In this document: one piece after another, positions 51,858 to 62,343 of the stretch
How positions within the stretch are numbered: the first letter of the stretch is position 1
How the letters are laid out: each line of letters opens with the position of its first letter
Made by a program: the position numbers and the translations under genes
Assembly (NCBI GenBank): GCA_958295815.1
Contig: OY282374.1
Span: 1,322,856-1,386,855 of the forward strand
Length of the DNA stretch: 64,000 bases
Origin: Candidatus Poribacteria bacterium
GTDB lineage: Bacteria > Poribacteria > WGA-4E > WGA-3G
Direction of reading: 5' to 3'
Notes under the pieces: model-generated
The model's database searches: none
Told to the model about the DNA's origin: nothing
What the model saw: only the letters and a program-made list of their open reading frames with translations

Positions 51858-53366
51858 TTACCTTCTCCAGAAATTTGGTGAAAAGAGGATAAGAACGGTA
51901 TAAAGTTCCAAGCGTCCGAGTAACATACAGAAAGACAGAACATATTTCCCAAATGTGTGAATGTGGGCGTAGTTGTCGGTGGGACCTACACTACCAAGAC
52001 CGGGACCGATGTTGCCCATTGTCGCAATTGTCGCTCCTGCAGCACTAACAAGGTCGAGTCCTAAAGTTGACATAATACAGGTTACGATGGCAAAGATTCC
52101 AATGAAAAAGAAAAAGAAGCCGAGAACGTTTGTCATCACTTCGGGTGGTACGACTCGATCGTTCACACGAATAGGAAGCACGGCATGCGGGAACATGAGG
52201 CGTTTGATTTCAGCACCGCTCTGTTTGATAAGCAGGAGGAATCGGACCTGTTTCATGCCACCGCCTGTAGAACCTGCGCATCCGCCATAAAACATGAGTG
52301 TTATTAAGATGAATTGGGAGAGAGCGGGCCACTGTTCATAATCGGCTGTGCCGTAACCAGTTGTTGTGATGATAGACATGACCTGAAATGTCGCGTAGCG
52401 GAGTGACGTCCACATTGAATCATAGGGAATATCTCCGTTTACCTGAAACCGGATGGTGTTCCATGAGATTAGGGTGATGCTCACGGCGATAACGATGCAG
52501 TAGAACTTGAATTCTGTATCTCGAAAATAGGCTTTAAGATCACCGCGAAGGACACGATAGTGGAGTGCGAAATTGGTGCCAGCGAGGAACATAAATAAGC
52601 TGATAGTTATGTCGATATAGACGCTATCATAGTACCCGATGCTGGCGTTTTTTGTTGAGAACCCGCCAGTTGCCATGGTGCCGAAGGTGTGGCAGAGCGA
52701 GTCGAATAACGACATCCCTCCGAGCATCAGTAATCCGGTTTCGAGGCAGGAGAGGAGGAGATAGACCCCCCAGAGCAGCTTAGCAGTCTGTGCGATGCGG
52801 GGTGTGAGTCGATCGGTTTCTGGTCCGGGTGCTTCGGCGCGAAAAAGCTGCATACCACCGATACCGAGCAGCGGAAGAATAGCAACAGCGAGAACAACGA
52901 TACCCATGCCACCGAGCCAGTGTGAGAAGCTGCGCCAAAAAAGCATAGCGTGGGAGAGGTGTTCGATTTCTGTTAGGACGGTTGCTCCGGTTGTCGTAAA
53001 CCCCGCCATGGATTCAAAATAGCAGAAGGAAAAGGCTATCCACGGTGAACGTCCATCAATATGAAACACGCCAGCCAACAGATAGGGGAGCGAACCGAAA
53101 AGTGCGACCGTTACCCACCCCAAAGCGACGACAGCAAAGCCTTCGCGTATACCGAGTTCTTCTTGTCGTGCTCGAAAACTAAAGCGGAAAATCAGACCAA
53201 CAATCAGAGTGATTGTCAATGAGATAGCGAATGCTCCTAAATCTGTCTGTAAGGCTTCGCCTGCCTTTGTATGATAGTAGATACCCACAGCTACTGGGAA
53301 CAGCATGGCTCCCGCGAGGCAGATAAGCAAATTACCGAGGGTGTAAAAAATTACTTTAAGACTCAT
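51858..53366 (-). CDS. trkH: Trk potassium-uptake membrane subunit
   Basis: 502 residues with four repeated helix-pore-helix units. The selectivity-filter glycines occur in MAGFTTTGATVL (about 115), MATGGFSTKN, TTTGYGTAD and MGNIGPGLGSVG. This is the channel part of the Trk/Ktr system; K+ passes by the membrane potential under control of TrkA. It begins 42 bp after trkA on the same strand, the usual arrangement. Confidence 0.94.
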   Translation of the reverse strand: MSLKVIFYTLGNLLICLAGAMLFPVAVGIYYHTKAGEALQTDLGAFAISLTITLIVGLIFRFSFRARQEELGIREGFAVVALGWVTVALFGSLPYLLAGVFHIDGRSPWIAFSFCYFESMAGFTTTGATVLTEIEHLSHAMLFWRSFSHWLGGMGIVVLAVAILPLLGIGGMQLFRAEAPGPETDRLTPRIAQTAKLLWGVYLLLSCLETGLLMLGGMSLFDSLCHTFGTMATGGFSTKNASIGYYDSVYIDITISLFMFLAGTNFALHYRVLRGDLKAYFRDTEFKFYCIVIAVSITLISWNTIRFQVNGDIPYDSMWTSLRYATFQVMSIITTTGYGTADYEQWPALSQFILITLMFYGGCAGSTGGGMKQVRFLLLIKQSGAEIKRLMFPHAVLPIRVNDRVVPPEVMTNVLGFFFFFIGIFAIVTCIMSTLGLDLVSAAGATIATMGNIGPGLGSVGPTDNYAHIHTFGKYVLSFCMLLGRLELYTVLILFSPNFWRR

Positions 53367-53408
53367 AGAACGAGCGAATCGACAGGTAGGTGGTGGTGGT
53401 GGACACTT

Positions 53409-54815
53409 TTAGGTTCTGCGTTCCGCGAATAAATCTTCAACAATAGGAATCGCACCAGGCATACTAAAAACAATGACGCGGTCTGTCGGTTGGATAACAG
53501 ACTGTCCTGTTGGAATAATGAGTCTGTCTCGTCGAATGATCGCACCAATAAATGCATTTTCTGGAAATTTTGTTTTAAAAGAGACGAGTTCTTTGTGGGC
53601 AATTTTCGAGTTGACCCCCGCGACGATCTCAATGACTTCTGCATCTATTCCGTGAAGTGAGGCGACGGAGACAACCTGTCCGCGACGAATAAGTCGCAGG
53701 ATATTACTGACGACGGTCAAATGACGACTGACTGCGCCATCAAGCCTCGGAATGCGTGCTAACAAAGGCAAGTAATGTGGTTGCTGAACGAGTGCGAGCA
53801 CACGCTGCGCCCCGTTCTCTTTGGCGGTCATACACGCCATAATATCGTTTTCGTCATCTCCTGTAACCGAGACAAACCCGTTGACTTCGTCTACACCAGC
53901 CTCTTCAAGGAGTCTGAATTGGAGATAATTGCCGTGTAAAACGGTTGTACGTCTGAGCATTTGTGACGCTAATGCCGCCTTCGCTTGATCGGCTTCGATC
54001 AATTTGACGTTGGTGTCTCTTTCTTCGAGAACACGTGCAAGTTCGATACCGATAGGGCTGGCACCCACGATGATAACGCGGTTAAGCTGCTGGTTAAACG
54101 TAATACCGCTAATGCGCAACAATTGTTCAACTGCTATTGCGCTGCCGATGACAAATACTTCGTCACCCTGTTGCAGGGCATCGGGACCTCTCGGAATGAC
54201 AATGTGCCTACTGCCGTTAATTATCGGATGCCCATTATCGGAGGGACCGCGTCGACTAATGGCTGCAAATCGAATATCGTTAAGAAGTCCGTTTGCGTCT
54301 AATTCAGCGAGCGATTTGCCGATTAGCGGGTTTGTCTGTTTGATCCGAAAAGAGACAAGTTGGACTCTACCGTCCTCAAAATCGACAATCTCTCGTGCTT
54401 CAGGTATCTGTAAAAGTCGGACAAATTCAGCAACACAGAGTTGTTCTGGATTGACCAGCAGATCAATACCAAAGTCCGTTGGTGTTAAACCGCTTTCTGT
54501 GGAGAAATAGTCAGGATTTGATACCCGTGCTATTTTTGTATTGACCTTATACCTGTGGGCTATCTGACAGGCGAGCATATTAATTTCATCGCTATTGGTA
54601 ACAGCGATAATCAGATCTGCTTCATCGATGCCAGCGGTTTTGAGAAGCCGCGGTGATGCCCCTGATCCGCGCAGCGTTTGCAGGTCCAACTGTTCACTAA
54701 CTCTGTCGCAGGCGGCATCGGATTCGTCAATGAGAACAACATCGTTAGCTTGGGCAGTAAGGAGTTTGGCGATATGGAATCCGACCTCTCCGGCACCTAT
54801 AATTATTGCTTTCAT
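53409..54815 (-). CDS. trkA: Trk potassium-uptake regulatory subunit
   Basis: 468 residues, two RCK units in tandem. The first nucleotide-binding loop is IIGAGEVGFHIAKLL (residues 4-18) and the second is VIIVGASPIGIELARVL (about 234-250). TrkC-type domains follow each. NAD(H)/ATP binding gates TrkH. Full length for the double-RCK form, with no sign of damage. Confidence 0.93.
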   Translation of the reverse strand: MKAIIIGAGEVGFHIAKLLTAQANDVVLIDESDAACDRVSEQLDLQTLRGSGASPRLLKTAGIDEADLIIAVTNSDEINMLACQIAHRYKVNTKIARVSNPDYFSTESGLTPTDFGIDLLVNPEQLCVAEFVRLLQIPEAREIVDFEDGRVQLVSFRIKQTNPLIGKSLAELDANGLLNDIRFAAISRRGPSDNGHPIINGSRHIVIPRGPDALQQGDEVFVIGSAIAVEQLLRISGITFNQQLNRVIIVGASPIGIELARVLEERDTNVKLIEADQAKAALASQMLRRTTVLHGNYLQFRLLEEAGVDEVNGFVSVTGDDENDIMACMTAKENGAQRVLALVQQPHYLPLLARIPRLDGAVSRHLTVVSNILRLIRRGQVVSVASLHGIDAEVIEIVAGVNSKIAHKELVSFKTKFPENAFIGAIIRRDRLIIPTGQSVIQPTDRVIVFSMPGAIPIVEDLFAERRT

Positions 54816-54897
54816 ACTTTTTACTATTAAATCTGGTCACCATTCCACGGTGGTTTTCGATTAAGTTAACAGGTTTGAGTAAGTTTGTGTTTTATTT

Positions 54898-57756
54898 TTA
54901 ATTATATTCGTCAAGCGGAGGACAGGCACACATCAGGTTCCTGTCACCGTATACTTCATTAATACGTGCCACGGGGGGCCAGAATTTGCCATCACGCACC
55001 CACGCTATCGGAAACGCCGCTTTTTCACGCGAATACGGATGATCCCAATCGGACTGGACAACCATTTCTGCTGTGTGTGGTGCGTTTTTTAAGACATTAT
55101 CTATTCGGTCAGCGGTCCCTGTTTCGATCTCTGCTATCTCTTCCCGGATTGAGATGAGGGCGTCACAGAACCGCTCCAATTCCGCTTTTGATTCGCTTTC
55201 TGTCGGTTCAATCATCATTGTGCCGAGTACGGGCCAGGAGACAGTCGGGGCGTGGAATCCGTAATCCATGAGACGCTTTGCGACATCGGTTACGTCTATG
55301 TCGGCACTCTTTTTGAAATCACGCAAGTCGATGATACATTCGTGCGCAACTAAGCCAGACTTTCCAGTATAAAGCACCGGATAGTGCGGAGCGAGTCGTT
55401 TCGCTATATAGTTGGCGTTAAGAATTGCGACTTCTGTTGCCGACGTTAATCCATCCGCACCCATCATAGCGATATACGTCCAAGAGATCGGTAGAATTCC
55501 AGGGCTTCCCCACGGTGCTGCGGATACGGCTCCAATTCCTGCTGAGCCACCGACAGAAACGAGTGAGTGTGTTGGTAAAAAGTCTGTGAGATGTGCCTTG
55601 ACACCAATGGGACCCATTCCTGGTCCGCCGCCACCGTGCGGTATGCAGAAGGTTTTGTGGAGGTTCAGGTGACAAACGTCAGCACCGATATCGGCGGGTC
55701 GTCCGATTCCCACAAGCGCATTCAGATTCGCACCGTCCATATAGACCTGTCCGCCTGATTGATGGACAATGTCGCAAATCTCACGGATTTTTTCTTCAAA
55801 GACGCCGTGTGTTGACGGGTACGTAATCATAGCAGCGGCGAGATTATCACGATGTGTGTCTGCTTTCGCTTGAAGGTCCTCAAGGTCAATATTCCCATCC
55901 GAGTCGCATGCCACAACGACGACTCGCATACCCGCCATTACTGCGCTTGCTGGGTTCGTGCCGTGAGCGGAGGTCGGGATTAAGCACACATTTCGATGTG
56001 TCTCGTTCCGACTGTGATGGTATTTGCGAATCACTAATAGTCCGGCATATTCACCTTGCGAGCCTGCGTTTGGTTGCAATGAGATACCGCTGTACCCCGT
56101 TATCTCGGCTAACCAGGTTTCCAATTGTGAAAACAGGTGCTGGTAACCTTTTGTTTGTTCTCTGGGTGCGAACGGATGGAGTTCACCGAACTCGCGCCAT
56201 GTCACTGGGACCATCTCCGTCGTAGCGTTGAGTTTCATTGTGCAAGAACCGAGTGGTATCATCGCATTCACGAGTGAGAGATCTTTGGTTTGAAGCCTGT
56301 GGATGTAGCGGAGCATCTCAGTTTCAGAATGGTAGTTATTGAAAACAGGATGCGTCAGATAAGGGCTTTTTCGTTGGAGATGTACAGGAATATCGCCTGC
56401 GTGAGAGGTTTTCAAGCCTGTCTTGACACCAAATATTTGAAGGAGTTCTTCCACATCTGCTGATGTCGTTGTTTCGTCTAAGGAGATACCGATATGTGTT
56501 GCATCAATCGCTCGAAGGTTTATCTGTCTTGCACGGGCGGAGGTCAAGAGATCCTCTGCTTTTTCTGCTGGAACAGTAACAGAAAGGGTATCAAAACAGG
56601 GGTATTCACCCGTGGTATAACCGATCTCTTCAAGTCCAGCACGTAGGGTGCAAGTGAGTGCGTGTGTGTGCTCGGCAATGTGTTTAAGCCCTGTCGGTCC
56701 GTGGTAGACTGCATACATTCCCGCCATGACAGCGAGTAGTACCTGCGCTGTGCAGATATTGCTCGTTGCTTTTTCGCGGCGGATGTGCTGTTCCCGTGTT
56801 TGAAGTGCTAAACGGATGGCGGATTTTCCTGTTGCATCATGGGATACGCCTGCAATCCTTCCGGGGATACTCCGTTTAAGCTCTTCATGTGTGGAAAGAA
56901 AAGCTGCGTGGGGACCGCCATATCCAAGCGGAACGCCAAACCGTTGCGAGTTACCGATAGCAATGTCTGCGCCGAATTCGCTAGGAGGCTTTAATAGCGT
57001 GAGTGCTAACAAGTCTGTGGCGGTAACAAATAATCCACCAGCAGCATGCACTTGTTCAGCGAATTGATGATAATCGAAAATCGCACCATCTGTGGCGGGA
57101 TATTGCACGATGGCACCTAAGATCGGTGTGTCAAAATTGACATCACGATGGTCCCCGATTTGTAATTCAATGCCGAGAGGTTCAGCGCGTGTTTGTAGAA
57201 CAGCGATTGTTTGTGGATGGCAGGTCTCTGATACAAAAAATTTTCGACTGATCTTCTGCGGTACATTTGCAAAACACATGCCCATTGCTTCTGCAGCGGC
57301 TGTCGCTTCATCTAAAAGAGATGCGTTCGCAACGGGTAAGCCGGTTAAGTCAATAACCATTGTTTGGAAATTAAGCAGTGCCTCCAAACGTCCCTGCGAA
57401 ATCTCGGCTTGATAGGGAGTGTATTGTGTATACCAGCCTGGATTCTCCAGAATGTTTCGTTGAATCACTGGCGGGACGAAGCAGTTGTAATATCCCATCC
57501 CGATAAAAGAACGGAACACCTCATTTTGAGATGCGAGTTCTGTTAATGCCGAAAGTGCTTCCGATTCTGCAAGTCCGCTCGCATCTCCATATAAGCTAAA
57601 TGCTGACGATAGGCGGATGTCTGCAGGCACAACGTCTTTGATGAAATCTTCCATCGAAGAATAACCGAGGGTCGTCAGCATCAGTTCGATGTCTTCCGAA
57701 CGGGGACCGATGTGTCGGCTTGCGAAAGCTTTTCTGTTGTTGTCTTTTTTAGGCAT
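54898..57756 (-). CDS. gcvP: Glycine dehydrogenase (decarboxylating), P protein
   Basis: 952 residues from the ATG at 57756, which lies within the last codons of gcvH and has GAGG just upstream; in-frame codons upstream of it lie inside gcvH. Full-length fused form (both halves). [19 protein letters not shown] starts the N-terminal half, and the PLP lysine is in [18 protein letters not shown] (about residue 700). It decarboxylates glycine and passes the aminomethyl group to the lipoyl arm of GcvH. The 8-bp overlap with gcvH means coupled translation. Confidence 0.95.
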   Translation of the reverse strand: MPKKDNNRKAFASRHIGPRSEDIELMLTTLGYSSMEDFIKDVVPADIRLSSAFSLYGDASGLAESEALSALTELASQNEVFRSFIGMGYYNCFVPPVIQRNILENPGWYTQYTPYQAEISQGRLEALLNFQTMVIDLTGLPVANASLLDEATAAAEAMGMCFANVPQKISRKFFVSETCHPQTIAVLQTRAEPLGIELQIGDHRDVNFDTPILGAIVQYPATDGAIFDYHQFAEQVHAAGGLFVTATDLLALTLLKPPSEFGADIAIGNSQRFGVPLGYGGPHAAFLSTHEELKRSIPGRIAGVSHDATGKSAIRLALQTREQHIRREKATSNICTAQVLLAVMAGMYAVYHGPTGLKHIAEHTHALTCTLRAGLEEIGYTTGEYPCFDTLSVTVPAEKAEDLLTSARARQINLRAIDATHIGISLDETTTSADVEELLQIFGVKTGLKTSHAGDIPVHLQRKSPYLTHPVFNNYHSETEMLRYIHRLQTKDLSLVNAMIPLGSCTMKLNATTEMVPVTWREFGELHPFAPREQTKGYQHLFSQLETWLAEITGYSGISLQPNAGSQGEYAGLLVIRKYHHSRNETHRNVCLIPTSAHGTNPASAVMAGMRVVVVACDSDGNIDLEDLQAKADTHRDNLAAAMITYPSTHGVFEEKIREICDIVHQSGGQVYMDGANLNALVGIGRPADIGADVCHLNLHKTFCIPHGGGGPGMGPIGVKAHLTDFLPTHSLVSVGGSAGIGAVSAAPWGSPGILPISWTYIAMMGADGLTSATEVAILNANYIAKRLAPHYPVLYTGKSGLVAHECIIDLRDFKKSADIDVTDVAKRLMDYGFHAPTVSWPVLGTMMIEPTESESKAELERFCDALISIREEIAEIETGTADRIDNVLKNAPHTAEMVVQSDWDHPYSREKAAFPIAWVRDGKFWPPVARINEVYGDRNLMCACPPLDEYN

Positions 57757-58135
57757 GCTCTGCCTCGATATGTGCTTGATAGCTATCGGCATTAAAAAGC
57801 GCGTCAAGTTCTGCCGAGTCGGTCATTCTAATTTTGAGCATCCATCCGTCGTCGTAAGGAGACTCATTGACTTGTTCCGGTGCATCAAGAAGCGATTCGT
57901 TGACAGCAACGACTTCGCCACTGATGGGCGCGTAGAGATCGAATGCTGCTTTGACAGATTCTATTACACCGAACTCTGTTTTCTGTGTGAGTTCGGTACC
58001 GACTTCCGGCAATTCAACATAGACGATATCTTGAATTTCGGATTGCGCATAGTCACTGATACCAATAGTGACTATGTCGTCTTCTTGTCTTGCCCATTCA
58101 TGGCTTTCCATGTATTTTAAGTTTTCTGGAATCAT
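57749..58135 (-). CDS. gcvH: Glycine cleavage system H protein
   Basis: 128 residues from the ATG at 58135 ([20 protein letters not shown]); a longer frame to 58195 lacks family similarity. The lipoyl lysine is K62 in [20 protein letters not shown]. Normal length. The gene is 199 bp from gcvT, a gap that contains a direct repeat, and overlaps gcvP. Confidence 0.95.
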   Translation of the reverse strand: MIPENLKYMESHEWARQEDDIVTIGISDYAQSEIQDIVYVELPEVGTELTQKTEFGVIESVKAAFDLYAPISGEVVAVNESLLDAPEQVNESPYDDGWMLKIRMTDSAELDALFNADSYQAHIEAEHA

Positions 58136-58189
58136 TATTGCTCTCTGCCTTATGTTTAACCCAAGTTGCTCCCTAAATAATTTAGGACA

Positions 58190-58266
58190 ATACACCTATC
58201 GCCCCTCTGGGGCTTATACACGGGAAGGAACATAGGTTCTATACACCTATCGCCCCTCTGGGGCTT
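58190..58266. repeat. Two 26-bp direct repeats with hairpin between gcvT and gcvH
   Basis: ATACACCTATCGCCCCTCTG-GGGCTT occurs identically at 58190-58215 and 58241-58266, 51 bp apart. Each contains the palindrome GCCCC-TCT-GGGGC. A further palindrome CCTAAA-TAA-TTTAGG is at 58172-58186. Non-coding; may affect mRNA stability between the two genes. Confidence 0.7.
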
Positions 58267-58334
58267 TCAGGGATCGCAACCTTTGGTTTTTCTGAAAACT
58301 CCGTATGGGTTATGTTTATGAAAAAAATAAATAA

Positions 58335-59438
58335 TTAAGTGCCTGTAGAAATAAAAGGCACTTTTACAATTTTCGCGGGATGTAATTTACCACGAATTTC
58401 TATATCAATTTTATCATTTGTGGTACGGCACAGCGGAGTGTGCCTACTACTTTTGATAGAAGCGAAACCGATACTGTATTTAAGAGTGGGTGACGGGGCA
58501 CCACTTGTTACATTGCCTATATGTTCATCTTCTTGGTAGACTGCATAGCCTGGGCGCGCTACGGCACGGTCAAGCATCTGAAAGCCTATCATCTGTCGCG
58601 TGATGCCCTTCTTTTTCTGAGTAAGAAGCGCGTTTTTCCCAATGAATTGTCGGTTCTTGGATTTAACAAACCTACCGAGTCCGGCTTCAAATGGGTTTGT
58701 GTTATCGTCCATATCCATCCCATAGAGACGAAGACCTGCTTCAAGCCGTAATGTGTCGCGCGCCCCAAGTCCTATTGGCTCTCCATCCGCTGCTATTACC
58801 GCAGGATAAAGTGAGTTCCATAAACCTTCCGCGTTTTTTGCGGAGACGTATAGTTCAAAACCGACTTCACCAGTGTACCCTGTTCTTGAGATGATAGTAG
58901 GGATACCCGCTACCTCACCAAGCGAAAACCGAAAATACCCGATTTCAGATACATCTTGTTCTGGGACCAACGGTTTCAGAATCTCAATCGATTTTGGACC
59001 CTGTAGCGCGATGAGCGTTTTGTCTTCACTCTCATCTCGGACTTCTGCACCGGTGTCATTATTGGTTTGGACCCATGCGAGATCTTTTTCGATGTTGGCA
59101 GCGTTAACGACCAGCATGTAGTGGTTATCGGTGTACCGGTAAATGAGGATGTCGTCAACGATTCCGCCTGTTTCGTTGCAGAGGAGGGTATATAATACAC
59201 GACCATCAGTTAACCGACCGACATTGTTTGTGCTGAGTTTTTGCACCAGTTCGTTCGCACCCTGTCCGCAAACATCAATTTCTCCCATGTGCGACAGGTC
59301 GAATAAACCTACGGTCGTGCGGACTGCGAGATGTTCTTTGACAATACTACTGTATTGGAGCGGCATTTCCCAACCACCGAATTCGGTGAATTTGGCATTG
59401 AGGGTTTTGTGAACCTGATAAAGTGGTGTTCGTTTCAT
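58335..59438 (-). CDS. gcvT: Aminomethyltransferase, glycine cleavage T protein
   Basis: 367 residues from the ATG at 59438 (MKRTPLYQVHKTLNAKFTEF), chosen because the family starts there and the gap to the upstream gene is then 19 bp. GLFDLSHMGEIDVCGQGA and the ISRTGYTGEVGFELYV segment (about 180-195) are typical of the folate-binding T protein. It moves the methylene group from GcvH to tetrahydrofolate and releases ammonia. First of the gcv genes on this strand (T, H, P). Confidence 0.94.
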   Translation of the reverse strand: MKRTPLYQVHKTLNAKFTEFGGWEMPLQYSSIVKEHLAVRTTVGLFDLSHMGEIDVCGQGANELVQKLSTNNVGRLTDGRVLYTLLCNETGGIVDDILIYRYTDNHYMLVVNAANIEKDLAWVQTNNDTGAEVRDESEDKTLIALQGPKSIEILKPLVPEQDVSEIGYFRFSLGEVAGIPTIISRTGYTGEVGFELYVSAKNAEGLWNSLYPAVIAADGEPIGLGARDTLRLEAGLRLYGMDMDDNTNPFEAGLGRFVKSKNRQFIGKNALLTQKKKGITRQMIGFQMLDRAVARPGYAVYQEDEHIGNVTSGAPSPTLKYSIGFASIKSSRHTPLCRTTNDKIDIEIRGKLHPAKIVKVPFISTGT

Positions 59439-59457
59439 ACTTTTAAGGGGTTCCGAT

Positions 59458-60210
59458 TTAAAGTCCGTAGATACGTGCGAGATTATCACCAAAAATTAGT
59501 GCTTCTGCATCGTCTCCAAGTTCTAATCGCTTGATGGCATTAATAACTTGAATTGGACGGTATTCGGGTAAGTTAGAACCAAAAACGATCTGCTCAGGTC
59601 CAAGTTCGTCAACCGCTTTCTTAACCTCTGTCGGAACAACTTTATCTGGATCCGTTCCCCAGCGGCGATGAAAACGTAGTATGGTTGTACCAAGCGAAAT
59701 ATTTTTGTTGGCTTTCGCTGCAGAGATACCGGCGTCTAAATCATCTGGAAAACCCATGTGATCCATGATAACCGGTGTTTCTGGCACCCAACTCGCGACG
59801 GTGCCGATCCGATTTGGATGACAATTGTTAGGTCCAGAATGGATTGAGACGATAAGTCCATGGTCGCGGGCAGCTTCAACGACGGGACGGACGATTGGGT
59901 CATCCACATTGTAGTTATGAACCGCTGGCATCAATTTAATTCCGCGCATTCCCCAACTTTCGGCAGCCAATTTAACCTGTTCCACAGGGTCAGGTTCTGT
60001 TGGATGTACGAGTGCGCAACCGAGTGCGCGCGGATTACCACCAATCGCATCGGCAAGTTCGTCATTCTGCGGAAGCGGTTGGGTATTCGGCATGATAACA
60101 GCGACATCCATGTTGGCTTCGTCTTCTAACGCCAACAAAGTGTCTAAATTGAGTTTACCATTTTCATCACGAAATGAATCATTAAGATAAGCTTCAAAAT
60201 CGCCTCGCAT
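59458..60210 (-). CDS. Amidohydrolase-2-family protein without the N-terminal HxH
   Basis: 250 residues from the ATG at 60210, which has AAGGAG seven bases upstream. GIKLMPAVHNYNVDDP (about 90), VSIHSGPNNCHPNRIG (about 123) and VIMDHMGFPDDL (about 146) give the central His ligands, and IVFGSNLPEYRPIQV (about 208) the late strand of an amidohydrolase TIM barrel. The usual first strand with the DxHxH metal site is missing: the protein starts MRGDFEAYLNDSF. In-frame codons upstream do not supply it. It may be a non-metal variant or a short form; the substrate is unknown. Confidence 0.75.
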   Translation of the reverse strand: MRGDFEAYLNDSFRDENGKLNLDTLLALEDEANMDVAVIMPNTQPLPQNDELADAIGGNPRALGCALVHPTEPDPVEQVKLAAESWGMRGIKLMPAVHNYNVDDPIVRPVVEAARDHGLIVSIHSGPNNCHPNRIGTVASWVPETPVIMDHMGFPDDLDAGISAAKANKNISLGTTILRFHRRWGTDPDKVVPTEVKKAVDELGPEQIVFGSNLPEYRPIQVINAIKRLELGDDAEALIFGDNLARIYGL

Positions 60211-60234
60211 GCACAAGCTCCTTATATTATGCTG

Positions 60235-61278
60235 TTAGGGAGCAGAACCTTCGTTGATAAGGAGTGCTCCACTTGCTCCGACTTCAAAAGACCCCGTTTC
60301 TTTCATTACGGAATCTCGGTAGAGTGTATATGCAGATTCCGCAGCAGGAGTATCGGTGAAACGGATGATGAAAACAATCTGGGCATCCATCCAGTTTTTT
60401 GATTTCGTGTCTCTATAGCGGGCAGAGATTCCGAGTGGTGTATCAGTCAATTGCGGAACGTTGACAGGTAGTGTAGTGTAGATTTGACGCAATGCCCAAT
60501 TTGAGCGGAATAGTTTGACACTTCCATTTACCTTGTTACTATTCGGGAGTAACGCAAGTATTTGTGGTTCTGACGGAGGATCTTTAATCTGCGCGGCGAT
60601 ATTTTTCGCGAGTGCAACCATGCCCTCACGAATGCCGGTTGCTATTTCGTAACCCTCAATCTCAATGAAATACCTCCCTTTTGAAAACCGGAGATAATTG
60701 CCTGAAAGCATTGCCTTACTTCCAACCCATTCAAATTTCATTTTCGGATAGGTGTGGAAATTGTAAATGCCAAATGCGTTTTCTGGTGTACCCATATCGA
60801 AAATTTCGAGTAAAATCAACGGTTTTGAACCGAATTGCGGCGTTTCGTATTCCACTTCCGCCTGCCGTTCAAAGCCGTAGGTATAATAAAGATCGGGTGA
60901 GGTAGGTCTATCACGGTAGAGTGTTTTGCCCTCATAAGTAGATGGTACACGCGAGTGGACCCAACCCGATAATTCGCCGTTATCCGGTATGAGTTGATCT
61001 GGTGAAACAGTTGTTTGTAGCGTATTTCCTGTCGTTAATGATTGCGCTAATAACGCTGATGCGTTCTCGATATTTTCTTCAACTTCAAGGATAGTTTGTT
61101 GTACTTTCTTTGCTGTAGGACTATGCCAAACTCCATAGATGTATTCGCTTTTCTGATGGACAGCTGTCCAATTTCCCTGTTCTTCGCTACACGAAATCAG
61201 CATCGAACCGAAAATGAGAAACATCCCCAGTGAGAAACAACGGAGACTATGCAAAGTGGGGGTTGCCTGGAATTTCAT
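60235..61278 (-). CDS. Lipoprotein with DUF6599-like domain
   Basis: 347 residues from the ATG at 61278; a GTG at 61314 would add 12 residues and overlap the previous gene. A signal ends at the lipobox LISC (MFLIFGSMLISCSEEQ). The body contains SGWVHSRVPSTYEGKTLYRD (about 110) and FDMGTPENAFGIYNFHTYPK, patterns I associate with DUF6599 proteins of unknown function. It is co-directional with the LptE-like gene just upstream, so an envelope role is likely. Confidence 0.65.
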   Translation of the reverse strand: MKFQATPTLHSLRCFSLGMFLIFGSMLISCSEEQGNWTAVHQKSEYIYGVWHSPTAKKVQQTILEVEENIENASALLAQSLTTGNTLQTTVSPDQLIPDNGELSGWVHSRVPSTYEGKTLYRDRPTSPDLYYTYGFERQAEVEYETPQFGSKPLILLEIFDMGTPENAFGIYNFHTYPKMKFEWVGSKAMLSGNYLRFSKGRYFIEIEGYEIATGIREGMVALAKNIAAQIKDPPSEPQILALLPNSNKVNGSVKLFRSNWALRQIYTTLPVNVPQLTDTPLGISARYRDTKSKNWMDAQIVFIIRFTDTPAAESAYTLYRDSVMKETGSFEVGASGALLINEGSAP

Positions 61279-61307
61279 TCGTACGATGGCTCCGGTGCTG
61301 TGTCGTG

Positions 61308-61826
61308 TTACCACTGTTCGGCAAGTTGGTTGTAAAGATCCTCTATTAATTCTTCTATAATAAGGCCTCTGGCTTGTTCGGGTCTTTCCATCGGTTCTGC
61401 TCGGTTTGGTACGATATAGAAATCGTGAACTTGGATATAATTGTCCTCTTGAGCGATCATATTGTTGCGAACCCGATCTAAGAATTCGTACTCAATCTGT
61501 AAAGTCATACGTAACATTTCGACTTCACCTTGAGAACCAAAGCCGTGTTCCTTTATAGTATAGTCCTGTATCCGCATCGTAAATTCGGAGTCGTTCCCAT
61601 CTCGCCATTTCCGATTGAAACGTTGGGTCAGTTTCTCATGAATGACTTCATCGTAGGGCCGCTGAGAAGTCGTATCGTAAGCAAAATCAGCATCTAAGAT
61701 TTCAATTGGTGAAATGCGGATAGTTTTAATATGCTCTAAGTATTCTGATTTGGAATAGTAACCACACCCAGAAATCAATGAAATCAACCATATCGGTAGT
61801 GCTAACGTGAACAGGGTCCTGGACAT
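61308..61826 (-). CDS. lptE: LptE-family LPS-assembly lipoprotein
   Basis: 172 residues. A signal peptide ends in the lipobox ISGC (MSRTLFTLALPIWLISLISG then CGYYSKSEY). The body shows the LptE plan: IKTIRISPIEILDADFAYDT, VIHEKLTQRFNRKW, then an amphipathic strand region and a C-terminal helix. LptE plugs the LptD outer-membrane pore and guides LPS to the surface. It supports an LPS-bearing outer membrane, in line with the GT9 genes at the other end of the window. Confidence 0.7.
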   Translation of the reverse strand: MSRTLFTLALPIWLISLISGCGYYSKSEYLEHIKTIRISPIEILDADFAYDTTSQRPYDEVIHEKLTQRFNRKWRDGNDSEFTMRIQDYTIKEHGFGSQGEVEMLRMTLQIEYEFLDRVRNNMIAQEDNYIQVHDFYIVPNRAEPMERPEQARGLIIEELIEDLYNQLAEQW

Positions 61827-61911
61827 TTTTTATCTCCTGAATTTTGTCTGCAAACGCTATCCAATTTGTGTCGTAAGGGCAGTTTTTGTGCTTTGTTGTT
61901 GTTCTGTGCTC

Positions 61912-62172
61912 TTAAAAATTCAAACCGTTTAGCAACACAGGATTTTGGAAGTTCACCGGTGCAGCTTTTGGACGAGGTGCTTTTTGTTTCCCACCATAAA
62001 ATACGGATCTGGCGGTATCGACAATGTATTGTTTATAGGTGGGCGATAGTAAAACAACAAAGACAAGGACAAGCAGAATGAGAACAATGGCTAAGAAGTA
62101 GGTTACCCACTTTTGGTCGAGCAGGTCTGCTTTGTCAAGCGTGTGTTTGGCAGTATTGCGTCTTGTTTTCAT
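61912..62172 (-). CDS. Small single-helix membrane protein
   Basis: 86 residues from the ATG at 62172, which follows GAGGTGG. A basic N-terminus leads to one helix (about 22-43, VTYFLAIVLILLVLVFVVLL), then a Lys/Pro-rich tail. No family recognised. It is the first gene after a good promoter and lies 85 bp upstream of lptE, so it may belong to the same operon. Confidence 0.6.
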   Translation of the reverse strand: MKTRRNTAKHTLDKADLLDQKWVTYFLAIVLILLVLVFVVLLSPTYKQYIVDTARSVFYGGKQKAPRPKAAPVNFQNPVLLNGLNF

Positions 62173-62229
62173 GTGTGCCACCTCTTGTTATGCTGGTATA
62201 TCTTACTGCGGTTAAAATCGTGTATTCAA

Positions 62230-62258
62230 ATTATAGCAAAAAAATAAATGATATGCAA
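62230..62258 (-). promoter_or_regulatory. Promoter of the small membrane protein - lptE operon
   Basis: On the minus strand TTGCAT (62253-62258), 17-bp spacer ending TGC, and TATAAT (62230-62235). Extended -10 layout with consensus spacing, about 58 bp upstream of the ATG at 62172. Confidence 0.65.
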
Positions 62259-62272
62259 AACTTTTAAACAGA

Positions 62273-62302
62273 AATAGGCGAGGTTTCTTAACCTCGCCTA
62301 TT
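62273..62302 (-). terminator. Hairpin terminator of pnp
   Basis: AATAGGCGAGGTT (62273-62285) and AACCTCGCCTATT (62290-62302) form a perfect 13-bp stem with the loop TCTT, 41 bp after the pnp stop. The T-run on the minus strand is short (TTTC), so termination may be partial. Confidence 0.7.
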
Positions 62303-62343
62303 AATTGGGGGGATTGCAATGTTAGAACTCGGACGGTTTCCTA

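Noticed and set aside
58136..58334. Possible glycine riboswitch near the gcv genes
   Set aside because: The spacer lies between gcvT and gcvH and holds only direct repeats and palindromes. No glycine aptamer core was seen there or upstream of gcvT.
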